From Neobittarella massiliensis (ex Bilen et al. 2018) (GTDB taxonomy: Bacteria; Bacillota; Clostridia; Oscillospirales; Ruminococcaceae): a stretch of 64,000 bases of DNA. The notes under the pieces were generated by a model that saw only the letters and a list, made by a program, of their open reading frames with translations, searched no databases and was not told the DNA's origin. Below are positions 17,487 to 25,814 of the stretch, piece after piece (position 1 is the stretch's first letter; each line of letters begins with the position of its first letter). Where the stretch lies: NCBI RefSeq assembly GCF_900289145.1, contig NZ_OKQO01000009.1:62001-126000 (forward strand). The letters are read 5' to 3'. The translations under genes were made by a program, and so were the position numbers.

Positions 17487-18872
17487 TTGAATAAATACAA
17501 AAAGCTGATGTCCAATACCATCATCTTCTCCATCGGTACTTTCAGCTCCAAACTGCTGGTCTTTTTGCTCATGCCGCTGTATACCCGGGTGCTCTCCCCC
17601 AGCGACTACGGCACCGTCGATATCATCACGCAAACGGCCAGCCTGCTCATGCCGGTCGTCTCTCTGAGCATCGCCAGCGGCATCATCCGCTTCGGGCTCG
17701 ATAAGCGCATCGACAAATCCGACGTGTTCTCTATCGGCCTGGTCACCATCTTGGCCGGCTTCGGGGTGTTCTTCCTGTTCTCGCCGCTGCTCAAAAAGAT
17801 CACCTTCATCAGTCAGTACACGCTGCTCATCTACCTGTACGTGTTCATGGCCCTCATCAAGCAGCTGTGCGCCGAGTTCGTCCGCTCCAAGCAGTACGTC
17901 AAGCTCTACGCCTTCGACGGCATCTTGGCCACGGTGCTCACCATCATCCTCAACGTGCTGTTTTTGGTGGTGTTCAAGTGGGGCATCACTGGTTATGTCC
18001 TGGCCACCATCGTGGCCGACACACTGTGTACCCTGTTTTTGTTCACCATCGCCGGGCTGCACCGGTACATCAAGCTGGGCCACTGGCGCCCCGGTCTGTG
18101 GGGCTCGATGATGCGCTACTGCATCCCCATGATCCCCTCGGCGGTGTTCTGGTGGATCACCAACGTCTCCGACCGGTACATGGTCACCTACTACCTGGGT
18201 GAAGGGGCCAACGGCCTGTACGCCGCCAGCTACAAGGTGCCCACCGCTATCGTGCTGCTCTCCACCATCTTCTCCGACGCCTGGCAGATCTCCGCCGTCG
18301 AGTCGGCCGACAGCAAAAAGCGCTCCGCCTTTTTTTCCAATGTCTTTTCCTCCTTCCAGTCGCTCCTGTTTCTGGGCTCTTCCGGCCTCATCATGATGGC
18401 CAAGTTCATCACCTCCATCCTGGTCTCCCAAACCTTCTACGACTCCTGGCGCTACATCCCGGTGCTGGTCATCGCCACGCTGTTTAACTGCTTTGCCACC
18501 TTCATCGGCAGCGTCTACCTGGTCGAAAAAAAGACTACGCTCATCCTGGGTACCGTCATCTCGGGCGCGCTCATCAACATCGTGCTCAATCTGGCGCTCA
18601 TCCCGCGGGTGGGGGTCAACGGGGCGGCCATCGCCACGCTGGCCAGCTATTTTGTCATCTACCTCATTCGCGCCGCCAACTCCCGCAAGTATATAAAGAT
18701 CAACTTCCAGTTCCCCAAAATGCTTTTTAACACCGCGATCCTCATTCTGCAGGCGGTCATCATGATCACCGAGATCCCCTACTGGATCCCCTGCCAGATC
18801 GCACTGGTGCTCGTCATGCTGCTGTGCAACTTTAAGCCCATTTTACGGGGCGTATCCCGCATCATCAAGTAA
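17487..18872 (+). CDS. Oligosaccharide flippase family protein (Wzx/MATE-like)
   Basis: Polytopic inner-membrane protein that probably flips lipid-linked oligosaccharides for surface polysaccharide. I choose TTG 17487 (NKYKKLMSNTIIFSIGTFSSK), preceded by AGGGTGG at 7 bases, giving 461 residues with about 14 hydrophobic helices. Motifs typical of the polysaccharide export family include LMPLYTRVLSPSDYGTVDI near the N-terminus and the central FWWITNVSDRYMVTYYLGEG. The frame is open upstream, but that stretch contains the promoter. There are no glycosyltransferase genes beside it, which is unusual for a Wzx gene, so its polysaccharide is unknown. Confidence 0.85.
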   Translation: MNKYKKLMSNTIIFSIGTFSSKLLVFLLMPLYTRVLSPSDYGTVDIITQTASLLMPVVSLSIASGIIRFGLDKRIDKSDVFSIGLVTILAGFGVFFLFSPLLKKITFISQYTLLIYLYVFMALIKQLCAEFVRSKQYVKLYAFDGILATVLTIILNVLFLVVFKWGITGYVLATIVADTLCTLFLFTIAGLHRYIKLGHWRPGLWGSMMRYCIPMIPSAVFWWITNVSDRYMVTYYLGEGANGLYAASYKVPTAIVLLSTIFSDAWQISAVESADSKKRSAFFSNVFSSFQSLLFLGSSGLIMMAKFITSILVSQTFYDSWRYIPVLVIATLFNCFATFIGSVYLVEKKTTLILGTVISGALINIVLNLALIPRVGVNGAAIATLASYFVIYLIRAANSRKYIKINFQFPKMLFNTAILILQAVIMITEIPYWIPCQIALVLVMLLCNFKPILRGVSRIIK

Positions 18873-18986
18873 CGCCTTTCAGCTGTCCGCAGGTCCACCG
18901 CCGCTCCCGGCCCGGTGGGCCTGTTTTACTGTCCAGTCACTTATAAAGCAGTCAAAAAAGAAAAAACGCCTCTTTTTCAGGTTTTT

Positions 18987-19012
18987 TGTAACAAAATCTG
19001 TTTTGCGGCGAC
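18987..19012 (+). promoter_or_regulatory. ECF-type promoter of the sigma/anti-sigma operon
   Basis: TGTAAC (18987-18992), 16-base spacer, CGAC (19009-19012), just upstream of the sigma factor. This matches the -35/-10 pattern known for Bacillus sigma-X/sigma-W-type ECF factors and suggests autoregulation. Confidence 0.65.
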
Positions 19013-19036
19013 AGATAGGTGAGAGGAGATGATGGC

Positions 19037-19528
19037 ATGCACCGGGTCGAGCAGCTGTACCGCGCTTTTCAGCGGGATGTATACCTCTACCTGCTGTCGC
19101 TCACCGGCGACCCCACCCAGGCCGAAGACCTCACCTCCGAGACATTTTTGCAGGCCCTGTGCGCCATCGGCCGCTTTCGCGGCGACAGCAGCGTAAAGAC
19201 TTGGCTGCTGGGCATCGCCCGCCACCTGTGGCTGCGCCAGCTGCGGTCTCCCCCGCCCCTCACCGGCGACAGCGCGCTGCTGGGCGCCTATCTGTGCGGC
19301 CCGGGCCCCGAGTCCCAGCTCATCGCCCGGCAGACAGTCGACCGCATCGCCCAGCTGCTCTCAGAAAAAGGTGAAGGCCCGCGGCGCACCATCTATCTGC
19401 GGGCGCTGGGCCACAGCTACGACGAGATCGCCGCCGCGCTGCACATCTCTCCCAATTCGGCCCGGGTCATCGAATTTCGCACCAAAAAGTGGCTGCGCGA
19501 GCAGCTGCAAAAGGAGGGGTACTTATGA
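19037..19528 (+). CDS. ECF-family RNA polymerase sigma factor
   Basis: Group 4 sigma-70 factor of 163 residues. Region 2 spans about 6-70 (YRAFQRDVYLYLLSLTGDP, then AEDLTSETFLQAL and RFRGDSSVKTWLLGIARHLW) and region 4 about 105-155, with the helix-turn-helix GHSYDEIAAALHISPNSARV. There is no region 1.1 or 3. ATG 19037 is favoured because AGGAG lies about 9 bases upstream. It overlaps the anti-sigma gene by four bases (ATGA). A matching ECF promoter precedes it. The regulated stress response cannot be deduced, but the partners are membrane proteins, so an envelope signal is likely. Confidence 0.9.
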   Translation: MHRVEQLYRAFQRDVYLYLLSLTGDPTQAEDLTSETFLQALCAIGRFRGDSSVKTWLLGIARHLWLRQLRSPPPLTGDSALLGAYLCGPGPESQLIARQTVDRIAQLLSEKGEGPRRTIYLRALGHSYDEIAAALHISPNSARVIEFRTKKWLREQLQKEGYL

Positions 19529-20079
19529 GTGAACGGCAACCGCACATCGGCTGTGGCGCCTGCCAAGACCTGATACCGCTGGTACAAGACGGTGTGGCCA
19601 GCACCGAGAGCCGGCAGCTGGTGGCCGGCCACACCGCCCAGTGCCCCCAGTGTCGGGCGCTGCTGGCAGCGGGCAGCTCTTCGGTGCCGCCCGTCGCCCC
19701 GGCGCCAGAACTGCTCACCGTGCGCCGTCTGCGGCGGCAGCTGCTCACCGGCGCGCTGCTCATCCTGCTGGTGGGCGTGCTGGGCGGCAGCCTGCTCACC
19801 TACTCCATAGACATGTTCTACAACCTGCTCATCATGCCGGCCATCGGCGCCGCCGGTTACCTGGTGTTGCGGCGGCAGTGGTACTGGTCGGTGGCCGGGG
19901 CCGGGCTGTGCTCTCTCGTCGGGGTGCTCTGCAAACTGCTCCTTTTCGACCACAGCGGCCCAGTCGCCGCGCTGATCGCCGCAGTGCCCATGGCGATCCT
20001 CTATGCCGCTCTCGCCGCAGTGGGCTGCCTCATCGGTTTTCTGCTGCACTTCGCCTTTAAAAAGGAGGATACGCCATGA
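19525..20079 (+). CDS. Membrane anti-sigma factor with zinc-finger-like domain
   Basis: Anti-sigma factor of 184 residues. The cytoplasmic N-terminus holds an HxxxCxxC zinc-binding anti-sigma motif (HTAQCPQC, near residues 35-42) preceded by GCGACQDLIPLVQDG. About four membrane helices follow from residue 80 on. It overlaps the sigma gene by ATGA and the next gene by the same arrangement, so all three are translationally coupled. It should hold the sigma factor inactive until an envelope signal is sensed. Confidence 0.82.
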   Translation: MSERQPHIGCGACQDLIPLVQDGVASTESRQLVAGHTAQCPQCRALLAAGSSSVPPVAPAPELLTVRRLRRQLLTGALLILLVGVLGGSLLTYSIDMFYNLLIMPAIGAAGYLVLRRQWYWSVAGAGLCSLVGVLCKLLLFDHSGPVAALIAAVPMAILYAALAAVGCLIGFLLHFAFKKEDTP

Positions 20080-20897
20080 CCGCCAAAAAGCGCCTGCTCA
20101 AGCTGGGGGCCCTGCTCGCCGCCCTGCTGCTCATCGCCGCTATCGCCGGTGTCGCCGCCTCCTTTCTGGGCGATCCCGTCTCGGCGGCCATCGCCCAAAA
20201 AGGGATAGACTGCTATCTGCGGCAGCAGTACCCCCACAGCCAGCTGCAGGTAAAAAAGCCGGTCTACAATTTCAAGCTCGGCCGCTATACCGTCCAGGTG
20301 CAGGACCCCGACCATGTCGACGCGCATTTTTCTGTCGAGTGGAAGCCCCACTTTTTAGGTGGCAGCGTCTGTTACGACAGCTACGACACCAGTGTCACGG
20401 CGCTGCACAACACCGCTCTTCGTCTGGAGGAGTCCTTCGGCAGCTATCTACAGCCCCACTTAGCCCAAATAGAGGGGCTAAAGCAGATAGACCCGAGGGT
20501 CGAATTCACCGCGACCGCCTACGAGGACCTCTCCCCGTATCTGCAGCTGGATATGCCGTTTGACCCCCGCCAGCAACTGCCGCTGCAGCTGCAACTGTTC
20601 GTCGACCTGGGCGACATGTCCTGCCAGCAGCTGGCGGCGCTCTTTACCCAGGTGCACCAGCGCTGTCTGAACGCCGGGGTAGCGGTGCAGTGCTACCACC
20701 TCTCCTCCTTCGCTGAAAACGGCCCCACCATCCGTGTCGAGAACCTGCGCCCAGCCGATATCGAGAGCGGCCAGTTGGCCGCCCTGCTGCAAAATGCGCT
20801 CCAAAACCCCGACCCCATCGGCCAAAAGCCCAAAGAAGAGATCACCGACGAGGAGTACCGCCAGTACCGCGACCGGCTGCACGTCTCTGTCAGCTAA
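20076..20897 (+). CDS. Membrane-anchored extracytoplasmic protein of the ECF operon
   Basis: A 273-residue protein with a basic start, one N-terminal membrane helix or signal sequence (about 10-30), and a soluble domain rich in beta strands. The pattern after the anchor (AAIAQKGIDCYLRQQYP) and the hydrophilic body resemble uncharacterised YfjL-like exported proteins. The last stretch contains EEITDEEYRQYRDRL. Its start overlaps the anti-sigma stop (ATGA), so it is the third gene of the operon and probably acts in sensing or as the effector at the cell surface. No catalytic motif seen. Confidence 0.7.
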   Translation: MTAKKRLLKLGALLAALLLIAAIAGVAASFLGDPVSAAIAQKGIDCYLRQQYPHSQLQVKKPVYNFKLGRYTVQVQDPDHVDAHFSVEWKPHFLGGSVCYDSYDTSVTALHNTALRLEESFGSYLQPHLAQIEGLKQIDPRVEFTATAYEDLSPYLQLDMPFDPRQQLPLQLQLFVDLGDMSCQQLAALFTQVHQRCLNAGVAVQCYHLSSFAENGPTIRVENLRPADIESGQLAALLQNALQNPDPIGQKPKEEITDEEYRQYRDRLHVSVS

Positions 20898-21194
20898 AAG
20901 TCCAGCGCCCAATACCGGGCCAAAGTACCGGGTACAAAAACCAGGTGCCAGCGTCTAAATCGGCTCCAGTCCGATTTTTTAGGCCCTCCGGCGGCAAGCC
21001 CACAGCCCCGCTCCACACGTGTGCATACACCGGTATAGCCCAGTATAAGACGAGGAGCTCCGTTCCGTCTTTCTACAGCGGCCCCGCTATCCGCCATTTT
21101 GTACACATGCAGTCACGGCTGAACTGCTTGCTTAAACCCGCCCACACCGCCGGCAGTTCTGCGCTGCCCGTGGTCTCACCGATCGGCTCAACGG

Positions 21195-21236
21195 CAAAAA
21201 AAGAGAGGACAGCGAGTGCGCTGTCCTCTCTTTTTT
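21195..21236. terminator. Bidirectional terminator between the ECF operon and the MFS gene
   Basis: AAAAGAGAGGACAGCG pairs with CGCTGTCCTCTCTTTT, with A/T runs on both flanks. A weaker hairpin (AAATCGG/CCGATTT plus T run) lies at 20957-20980. The remainder of 20898-21299 shows no gene. Confidence 0.85.
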
Positions 21237-21299
21237 ATCCGCTTATATGTGCATGCGCCGCCATCTGGCTGCCCCCCAAACAGACGGCAATACCGGCGC

Positions 21300-22490
21300 T
21301 TACTCCTCGTCTAAGATATAGCGGTCACGGGCGGCGCCCACACCAAACAGTGTCAGCAGCACCAGTACCCCCACCAGCACGCCCAGCGGCACCATCCACG
21401 AGCCGATCACATCGTACAGCGCCCCGATGAGGATGGGCCCCACCGCCGCCAGCAGATAACCGATCGACTGGGCCATCCCCGACAAAGTCGCCGTCTGCTG
21501 TACGCTCTTACACCGGTACGACATGAAGATCAGTGCCAGCGCCAAGCTGCCGGCAGTGCCCAGCCCGGCACAGATCAGCGACGGGATGAGGATAAACAGG
21601 TTGTCACCGGCAAACATCACCCCGGCCACCCCAACGGTAAACAGCGCCGAGTCGACAAAGGTGACCAGCCGCTGGTCGCGCTTTTTAGCCGCCCAGATGG
21701 GGAAGATGAACGAGGCCGGGATGCTGGAGAGCTGGAATAGCAGCACCAAAAAACCGGCGTCTGCCGCCGATATGCCCCGGCTCTGCAGGATCGTTGCCAG
21801 CCAGGATACCAGCGAGTAGAACAAAAACGACTGACAGCCCATATACAGGGCGATCCGCCAGCTCAAAGGGCTGCTCATCACCCGGCGGGCCGGGGAGTGG
21901 CTGCCCTTGATCTCCCGCCCGCGGGGGCCGCCCTCTTCCCCGCGGCCCAGCTGCCGCGACCAGACCAGCGCGGCCAGCGCCAGCGTGGCCAGCCACATCG
22001 CCAGCGAGCCCCGCCACCCCAGCCCAGCCTCGGCCGCCGGTACACTGATGCCCGAGCCGATAGCCGAAAAAGTCGACATGGAAGTGGTGAACAGGCTGGT
22101 CATAAAACCCACCTTTAAGGGAAAGCGCTCCTTGATGATGCTGGGCAGCAAAATGTTTCCCACTGCAATGCCCACACCCAGCAGCGTGGTGCCGATAAAA
22201 ATACCCGGCACCCCGCAAAACGAGCGGGTCAGCACACCGGCGATCATGCTCAAAAGCCCCAGCAGCATAGTCCACTCCATGCCCAGCTTGTCCATCATCG
22301 TCGAGACGAACGGCGACACCACGGCAAAAGCCAGCAGCGGCAGCGTGGTGATAAAGCCCGCCAGAGCACTCGACATGCCCGTATCGCCCTGTATCATTGA
22401 TACCAGCGACCCCACCGACGTGATGGGCGCGCGCAGGTTGCAGGCAATGAGCACAATGCCCCAAAACAGCCATACTTTCTTGTTGTTCAT
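21300..22490 (-). CDS. MFS transporter, CynX/NimT family
   Basis: A 396-residue, 12-helix major facilitator protein. The N-terminal VLIACNLRAPITSVGSL and the LLPSIIKERFPLKVGFMT segment are typical of the cyanate/2-nitroimidazole permease (CynX/NimT) branch. It probably moves small organic anions or drugs; the substrate cannot be read from sequence. A hydrophilic loop between the two halves contains GRGEEGGPRGREIKGS. GAGGAG lies about 9 bases before ATG 22490. A short perfect palindrome (ATAGCGCTAT) lies near 22530, between the gene and a possible TATGAT -10. Confidence 0.85.
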   Translation of the reverse strand: MNNKKVWLFWGIVLIACNLRAPITSVGSLVSMIQGDTGMSSALAGFITTLPLLAFAVVSPFVSTMMDKLGMEWTMLLGLLSMIAGVLTRSFCGVPGIFIGTTLLGVGIAVGNILLPSIIKERFPLKVGFMTSLFTTSMSTFSAIGSGISVPAAEAGLGWRGSLAMWLATLALAALVWSRQLGRGEEGGPRGREIKGSHSPARRVMSSPLSWRIALYMGCQSFLFYSLVSWLATILQSRGISAADAGFLVLLFQLSSIPASFIFPIWAAKKRDQRLVTFVDSALFTVGVAGVMFAGDNLFILIPSLICAGLGTAGSLALALIFMSYRCKSVQQTATLSGMAQSIGYLLAAVGPILIGALYDVIGSWMVPLGVLVGVLVLLTLFGVGAARDRYILDEE

Positions 22491-22693
22491 AAAACCCTAC
22501 TCCTCAAAACTGTCCTCAAACTGTCATATAGCGCTATCATACCACAAATTTTGCCACCACGCCACCCAGCATGCCCTGCTTCCTCTGATCCGCTCCTCTT
22601 TGCTTTCTGCACTTTTTCAAAGTCGAATATAGCAGAGCCCAACCAGATAACATAACGATTGATCTATATATTTTATCTAAATGAAGATTATTA

Positions 22694-22722
22694 TTGTGCA
22701 TATAGTAAAGATGCTGTATACT
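22694..22722 (+). promoter_or_regulatory. Candidate sigma-A promoter of the first tandem nucleoside hydrolase
   Basis: TTGTGC (22694-22699), 17-base spacer, TATACT (22717-22722), about 55 bases before the ATG. Confidence 0.6.
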
Positions 22723-22777
22723 GGTCGTAAGAACAGACCGGCTGTGCGCCGGTGCTCTTTGTTGGGAGGTACTTTTC

Positions 22778-24007
22778 ATGCGGCGTTTTCGATCGGTGCC
22801 CGCTCTCTGGCACAAACTCTCTAACTCTAAGCGCGTCCGGTGGCCCATGGCTATCCTCGCTGTCTTTCTGGTCGTTACCTGCGTAAACACCGCGCTCGAG
22901 ACCCCGCCCGATCCGCTCTCCTCCTCCGGTAACGTCATCCCCGTCATCATCGACTGCACCGGTACGGCTCAAGACGGCTATGCGCTCGTACTGGCCGGCA
23001 GCGTCCGCGGTCTCGATGTGCGGGGCGTCACCACTGTATACGGCGATCTGCCGGCCGGGGCCGCCAGCCAAAACACCTTGTCGCTGGTCGACTATATCGG
23101 GCTCGGCTGTCCGGTAGCCACCGGGGCTACCTCTCCCCTGCGGCGGGCGCGGATCTCCAGCACCGCCGCCAGCGGCGCTGTCGGCCTGTGTAATGTGGCT
23201 CTGCCGGTGCCCCACACCAAACCAGACGAGCGCCCCGCCTGGCAGCTCATCTACGACGAGGCCGTCGCCCAAAACGGCAGGCTGCAGCTCATCTGTCTGG
23301 GCCCGCTCACCAACGTGGCCACCGCCCTGCAGCAATATCCCGACCTGGCTCAAAAGCTGGCCGGCATCACCTTTTTGGCCGGCGAGCTGGAGGCCGGTAC
23401 AGCCGATGCCAACGCGCTCTACGACCCGCATGCCCTCGACGCCGTGCTGCACAGCGGCGTGCCGCTGCTCATCGTCCCCTTTAGCGCTGCGGCCAGCGAC
23501 ACCATCCTTTTAAATCCCTGTCCTGTCGCCAGCGGGCAAGAGCCCGGTACCATCCATCTGCCCACCGCACAGCTGTCAGAAAAAGAAAAGCAGGAGGCGG
23601 AAAAAAAGATACAGGAAAAAGCGCAAAAGACCGGCCGCGCGCCCGCAGAGTCCTCCGGCGAACAACTCTACTGGTCCGATCTGCTCACCCCCAAAAGCGA
23701 CGTGTACGACTTTTTAGCCGGCGTGCAGCAGTACGCCGACTGGCAGTGGAAAATAGAAGGTGACCGAGATACCGCCAACGGTCTTACTTTTGCCAGTATG
23801 GTACCGGTACTGGCTACCGCCGGCCGGGGCAGCATCTGCTCAAAGGTCAATCGCTGGGTGTCGGTCTCCACCACCGGCGATGACATCGGTTTCGTCACCT
23901 TCTCCGAATATCGCGATAAATCGGGCGTCAAGGCCACCGTCGTCACCAGAACCGACCGCACCCGCTACCTGCAAGCGGTCGAAAATATGTCCCGCGCCTA
24001 TACCTGA
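22778..24007 (+). CDS. Membrane-anchored nucleoside hydrolase-like protein 1 (probably inactive)
   Basis: A 409-residue member of the inosine-uridine nucleoside hydrolase (IUNH) fold, tethered by an N-terminal helix (about 23-42), so the domain should lie outside the membrane. The family hallmark DxDxxxDD is degraded: residues 59-66 read DCTGTAQD, replacing the Ca-binding second Asp by Thr and the ribose-contact Asp by Gln. The distal Ca-binding Asp (normally in an HD motif) is also missing, whereas GPLTN is kept. A Lys/Glu-rich insertion (SEKEKQEAEKKIQEKAQK) is not found in the two next paralogues. ATG 22778 has GGGAGGT upstream. It may bind nucleosides without cleaving them; this is inference from residues. 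Confidence 0.8.
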   Translation: MRRFRSVPALWHKLSNSKRVRWPMAILAVFLVVTCVNTALETPPDPLSSSGNVIPVIIDCTGTAQDGYALVLAGSVRGLDVRGVTTVYGDLPAGAASQNTLSLVDYIGLGCPVATGATSPLRRARISSTAASGAVGLCNVALPVPHTKPDERPAWQLIYDEAVAQNGRLQLICLGPLTNVATALQQYPDLAQKLAGITFLAGELEAGTADANALYDPHALDAVLHSGVPLLIVPFSAAASDTILLNPCPVASGQEPGTIHLPTAQLSEKEKQEAEKKIQEKAQKTGRAPAESSGEQLYWSDLLTPKSDVYDFLAGVQQYADWQWKIEGDRDTANGLTFASMVPVLATAGRGSICSKVNRWVSVSTTGDDIGFVTFSEYRDKSGVKATVVTRTDRTRYLQAVENMSRAYT

Positions 24008-24019
24008 GCCATATCCATC

Positions 24020-24040
24020 GCGCTGCCTCAGCGCCTTTTT
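24020..24040 (+). terminator. Terminator after nucleoside hydrolase-like protein 1
   Basis: GCGCTG / CAGCGC stem with a CCT loop followed by CTTTTT, 12 bases past the stop. The rest of the 360-base gap to the next gene shows no gene. Confidence 0.6.
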
Positions 24041-24366
24041 CGCCCCGGAACGGTTGCGCCACGGGCATGGTCCCGCGCCTTTACCGCTGTTTTCACCGGG
24101 AGGTGCCGCCACCGCCCTGCAGCTGCCCACAGCGGTCCTCCTCCAAAGGCTAAGACCGGCAAGCACATCAGCATTCGTCTGCCGCGCCCGAACACCAAGT
24201 TTTTGTCAGGCCTTTTGCCCAGGAGATCGGCACATCAGCCGTCTGGATGGCTGTCGGCGCAGAATGCACCTAAAATGCGCGCAGTCATATGCGCTGCGTT
24301 CTCCCTCTACTGGCATGTCCACCTCCTACACCCATCATGAGACCCCCTTTGGGCAGGAGCACACGG

Positions 24367-25491
24367 ATGAAAAAACAGATCACTAACGGCCCCACAGCCG
24401 TTTCGCCCTCCAAAAAACGCGGCCGGCGGCCGGTCTTTCTTCTCGCCACCACTATACTGGTGTGTGGGGTGCTTAGTGGGCTCGGGCAGTTGCTCGATCA
24501 GCCCGATTATCTCTCTGGTCCCTCCCCTATCCCGGTCATCATCGACTGCGATCCCGGCGCTGACGATGGCTATGCTCTGGTTCTGGCCGGCTGCGCTGCC
24601 GGTCTAGACATCCGCGCCGTCACCGCGGTCTATGGCAGTCTGCCGCTGGGAGCCTGTGCCCAAAACGCGTGTGCATTGGCCGACTATATCGGCCTGCGGT
24701 GCCCGGTGGCAGCCGGGGCTGCAGTCCCACTCAAACGCTCCCTACAGCCCAGCGCTGCCGGCAGCGGTGCCGGTGGTCTATGCGGTGTCGCTCTGCCGGT
24801 GCCCACCCGCCAGCTGGATGCCCGTCCCGCCTGGCAGCTCATCTACGACGAGGCAGTCGCCCAAAACGGCAAGCTGCAGCTCATCTGCCTGGGCCCGCTC
24901 ACCAACATCGCCACCGCCCTGCAGCTCTACCCCGACCTGGCCGGCAAGATCGACAAGATCACCCTGCTGTGCGGAAATGCCTCGCTCTCCGCGCGCGAGC
25001 CAAACGCAAGTGCCGACCCGCACGCGCTGCAGCTGGTGCTGCAAAGTGGCATCGAGCTGCAGGTCGCCCCCCGCGATACCGCCTACGACTGCACCTATCT
25101 CTCTAATCCCAGCCCCACTGCCAACACAGATACCTACTGGGGCGAGATCGTCTCTCCCTCAAGCTGCGTGCACGCGCTGCTTGCCGGTGTACAGCGATAC
25201 ACCGATGAGCAGTGGCGGGTAGAGGCATCCGCCCTCGACCCAAATGGCCGCGGTCTGCCCGATCTGGCAGCGGTCATCGCAGTGATCGCCCCCTCTATCT
25301 GCCAAAAGCGCACCGCCTACATGTCAGTCGGCACCCAGTCAGAGCAGTGCGGCACAACCGCCTTTTATCCACTCACCGACCAACCGGCAATAGCCGTCCA
25401 CCCCGTCGGCTGTCGGGTAACCGTGCTCACCGGCCTGGACAGCGAGATCTATATCCAGCTCCTGCGCGACATGGTCGAGAGCTACCGCTAG
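24367..25491 (+). CDS. Membrane-anchored nucleoside hydrolase 2 (active site intact)
   Basis: A 374-residue IUNH-fold protein with a basic N-terminus (KKRGRR) and one membrane helix (about 23-45), predicted to display the enzyme domain outside. The active-site signature is complete: DCDPGADD at 60-67, GPLTN in the middle, the Glu/Asn substrate motif as EPNASADP, and the distal Asp retained in GLPDLAAVIA (with Pro in place of the usual His). ATG 24367 is chosen for AGGAG 7 bases upstream. It should hydrolyse nucleosides to base plus ribose. It shares near-identical DNA of about 100 bases around GPLTN with its neighbours. A 13-bp hairpin without T run follows at 25500-25543. Confidence 0.83.
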   Translation: MKKQITNGPTAVSPSKKRGRRPVFLLATTILVCGVLSGLGQLLDQPDYLSGPSPIPVIIDCDPGADDGYALVLAGCAAGLDIRAVTAVYGSLPLGACAQNACALADYIGLRCPVAAGAAVPLKRSLQPSAAGSGAGGLCGVALPVPTRQLDARPAWQLIYDEAVAQNGKLQLICLGPLTNIATALQLYPDLAGKIDKITLLCGNASLSAREPNASADPHALQLVLQSGIELQVAPRDTAYDCTYLSNPSPTANTDTYWGEIVSPSSCVHALLAGVQRYTDEQWRVEASALDPNGRGLPDLAAVIAVIAPSICQKRTAYMSVGTQSEQCGTTAFYPLTDQPAIAVHPVGCRVTVLTGLDSEIYIQLLRDMVESYR

Positions 25492-25499
25492 CCGGGCAG

Positions 25500-25543
25500 G
25501 CGAGCAGCCGGTATTGCCGGCAGCGGCCGCACCGGCTGCTCGC
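25500..25543. other. Hairpin after nucleoside hydrolase 2
   Basis: GCGAGCAGCCGGT pairs perfectly with ACCGGCTGCTCGC around an 18-base GC-rich loop. No T run follows, so it is an mRNA end-protecting structure or a weak terminator. Confidence 0.5.
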
Positions 25544-25672
25544 AGTATGCCGGGTACTTCCGGCCACTACTTGATGTCCTTCTGTATCCCGCTGCCCAGC
25601 CCGCACATATACAGGGCCGCCCATCCCCGCCGTTCTATTTGTTACAAAAGTCTCACAACTCGGGGCTGTTTC

Positions 25673-25701
25673 TTGAATTTCGCCTCTCATCGTGCTATAC
25701 T
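25673..25701 (+). promoter_or_regulatory. Sigma-A promoter of nucleoside hydrolase 3
   Basis: TTGAAT (25673-25678), 17-base spacer, TATACT (25696-25701) with an extended TGC before the -10. It drives hydrolase 3 and its partner with a leader of about 105 bases. Confidence 0.7.
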
Positions 25702-25814
25702 GTACAAAACCTCATAAATATTCGGTGCACATTGTATGCACCATTCATATTTTATCGGCATTTTTGTTGTATAGGACGACCAGAGCAGAGCAGCTCTGCG
25801 CGGGGAGGCGGCAG

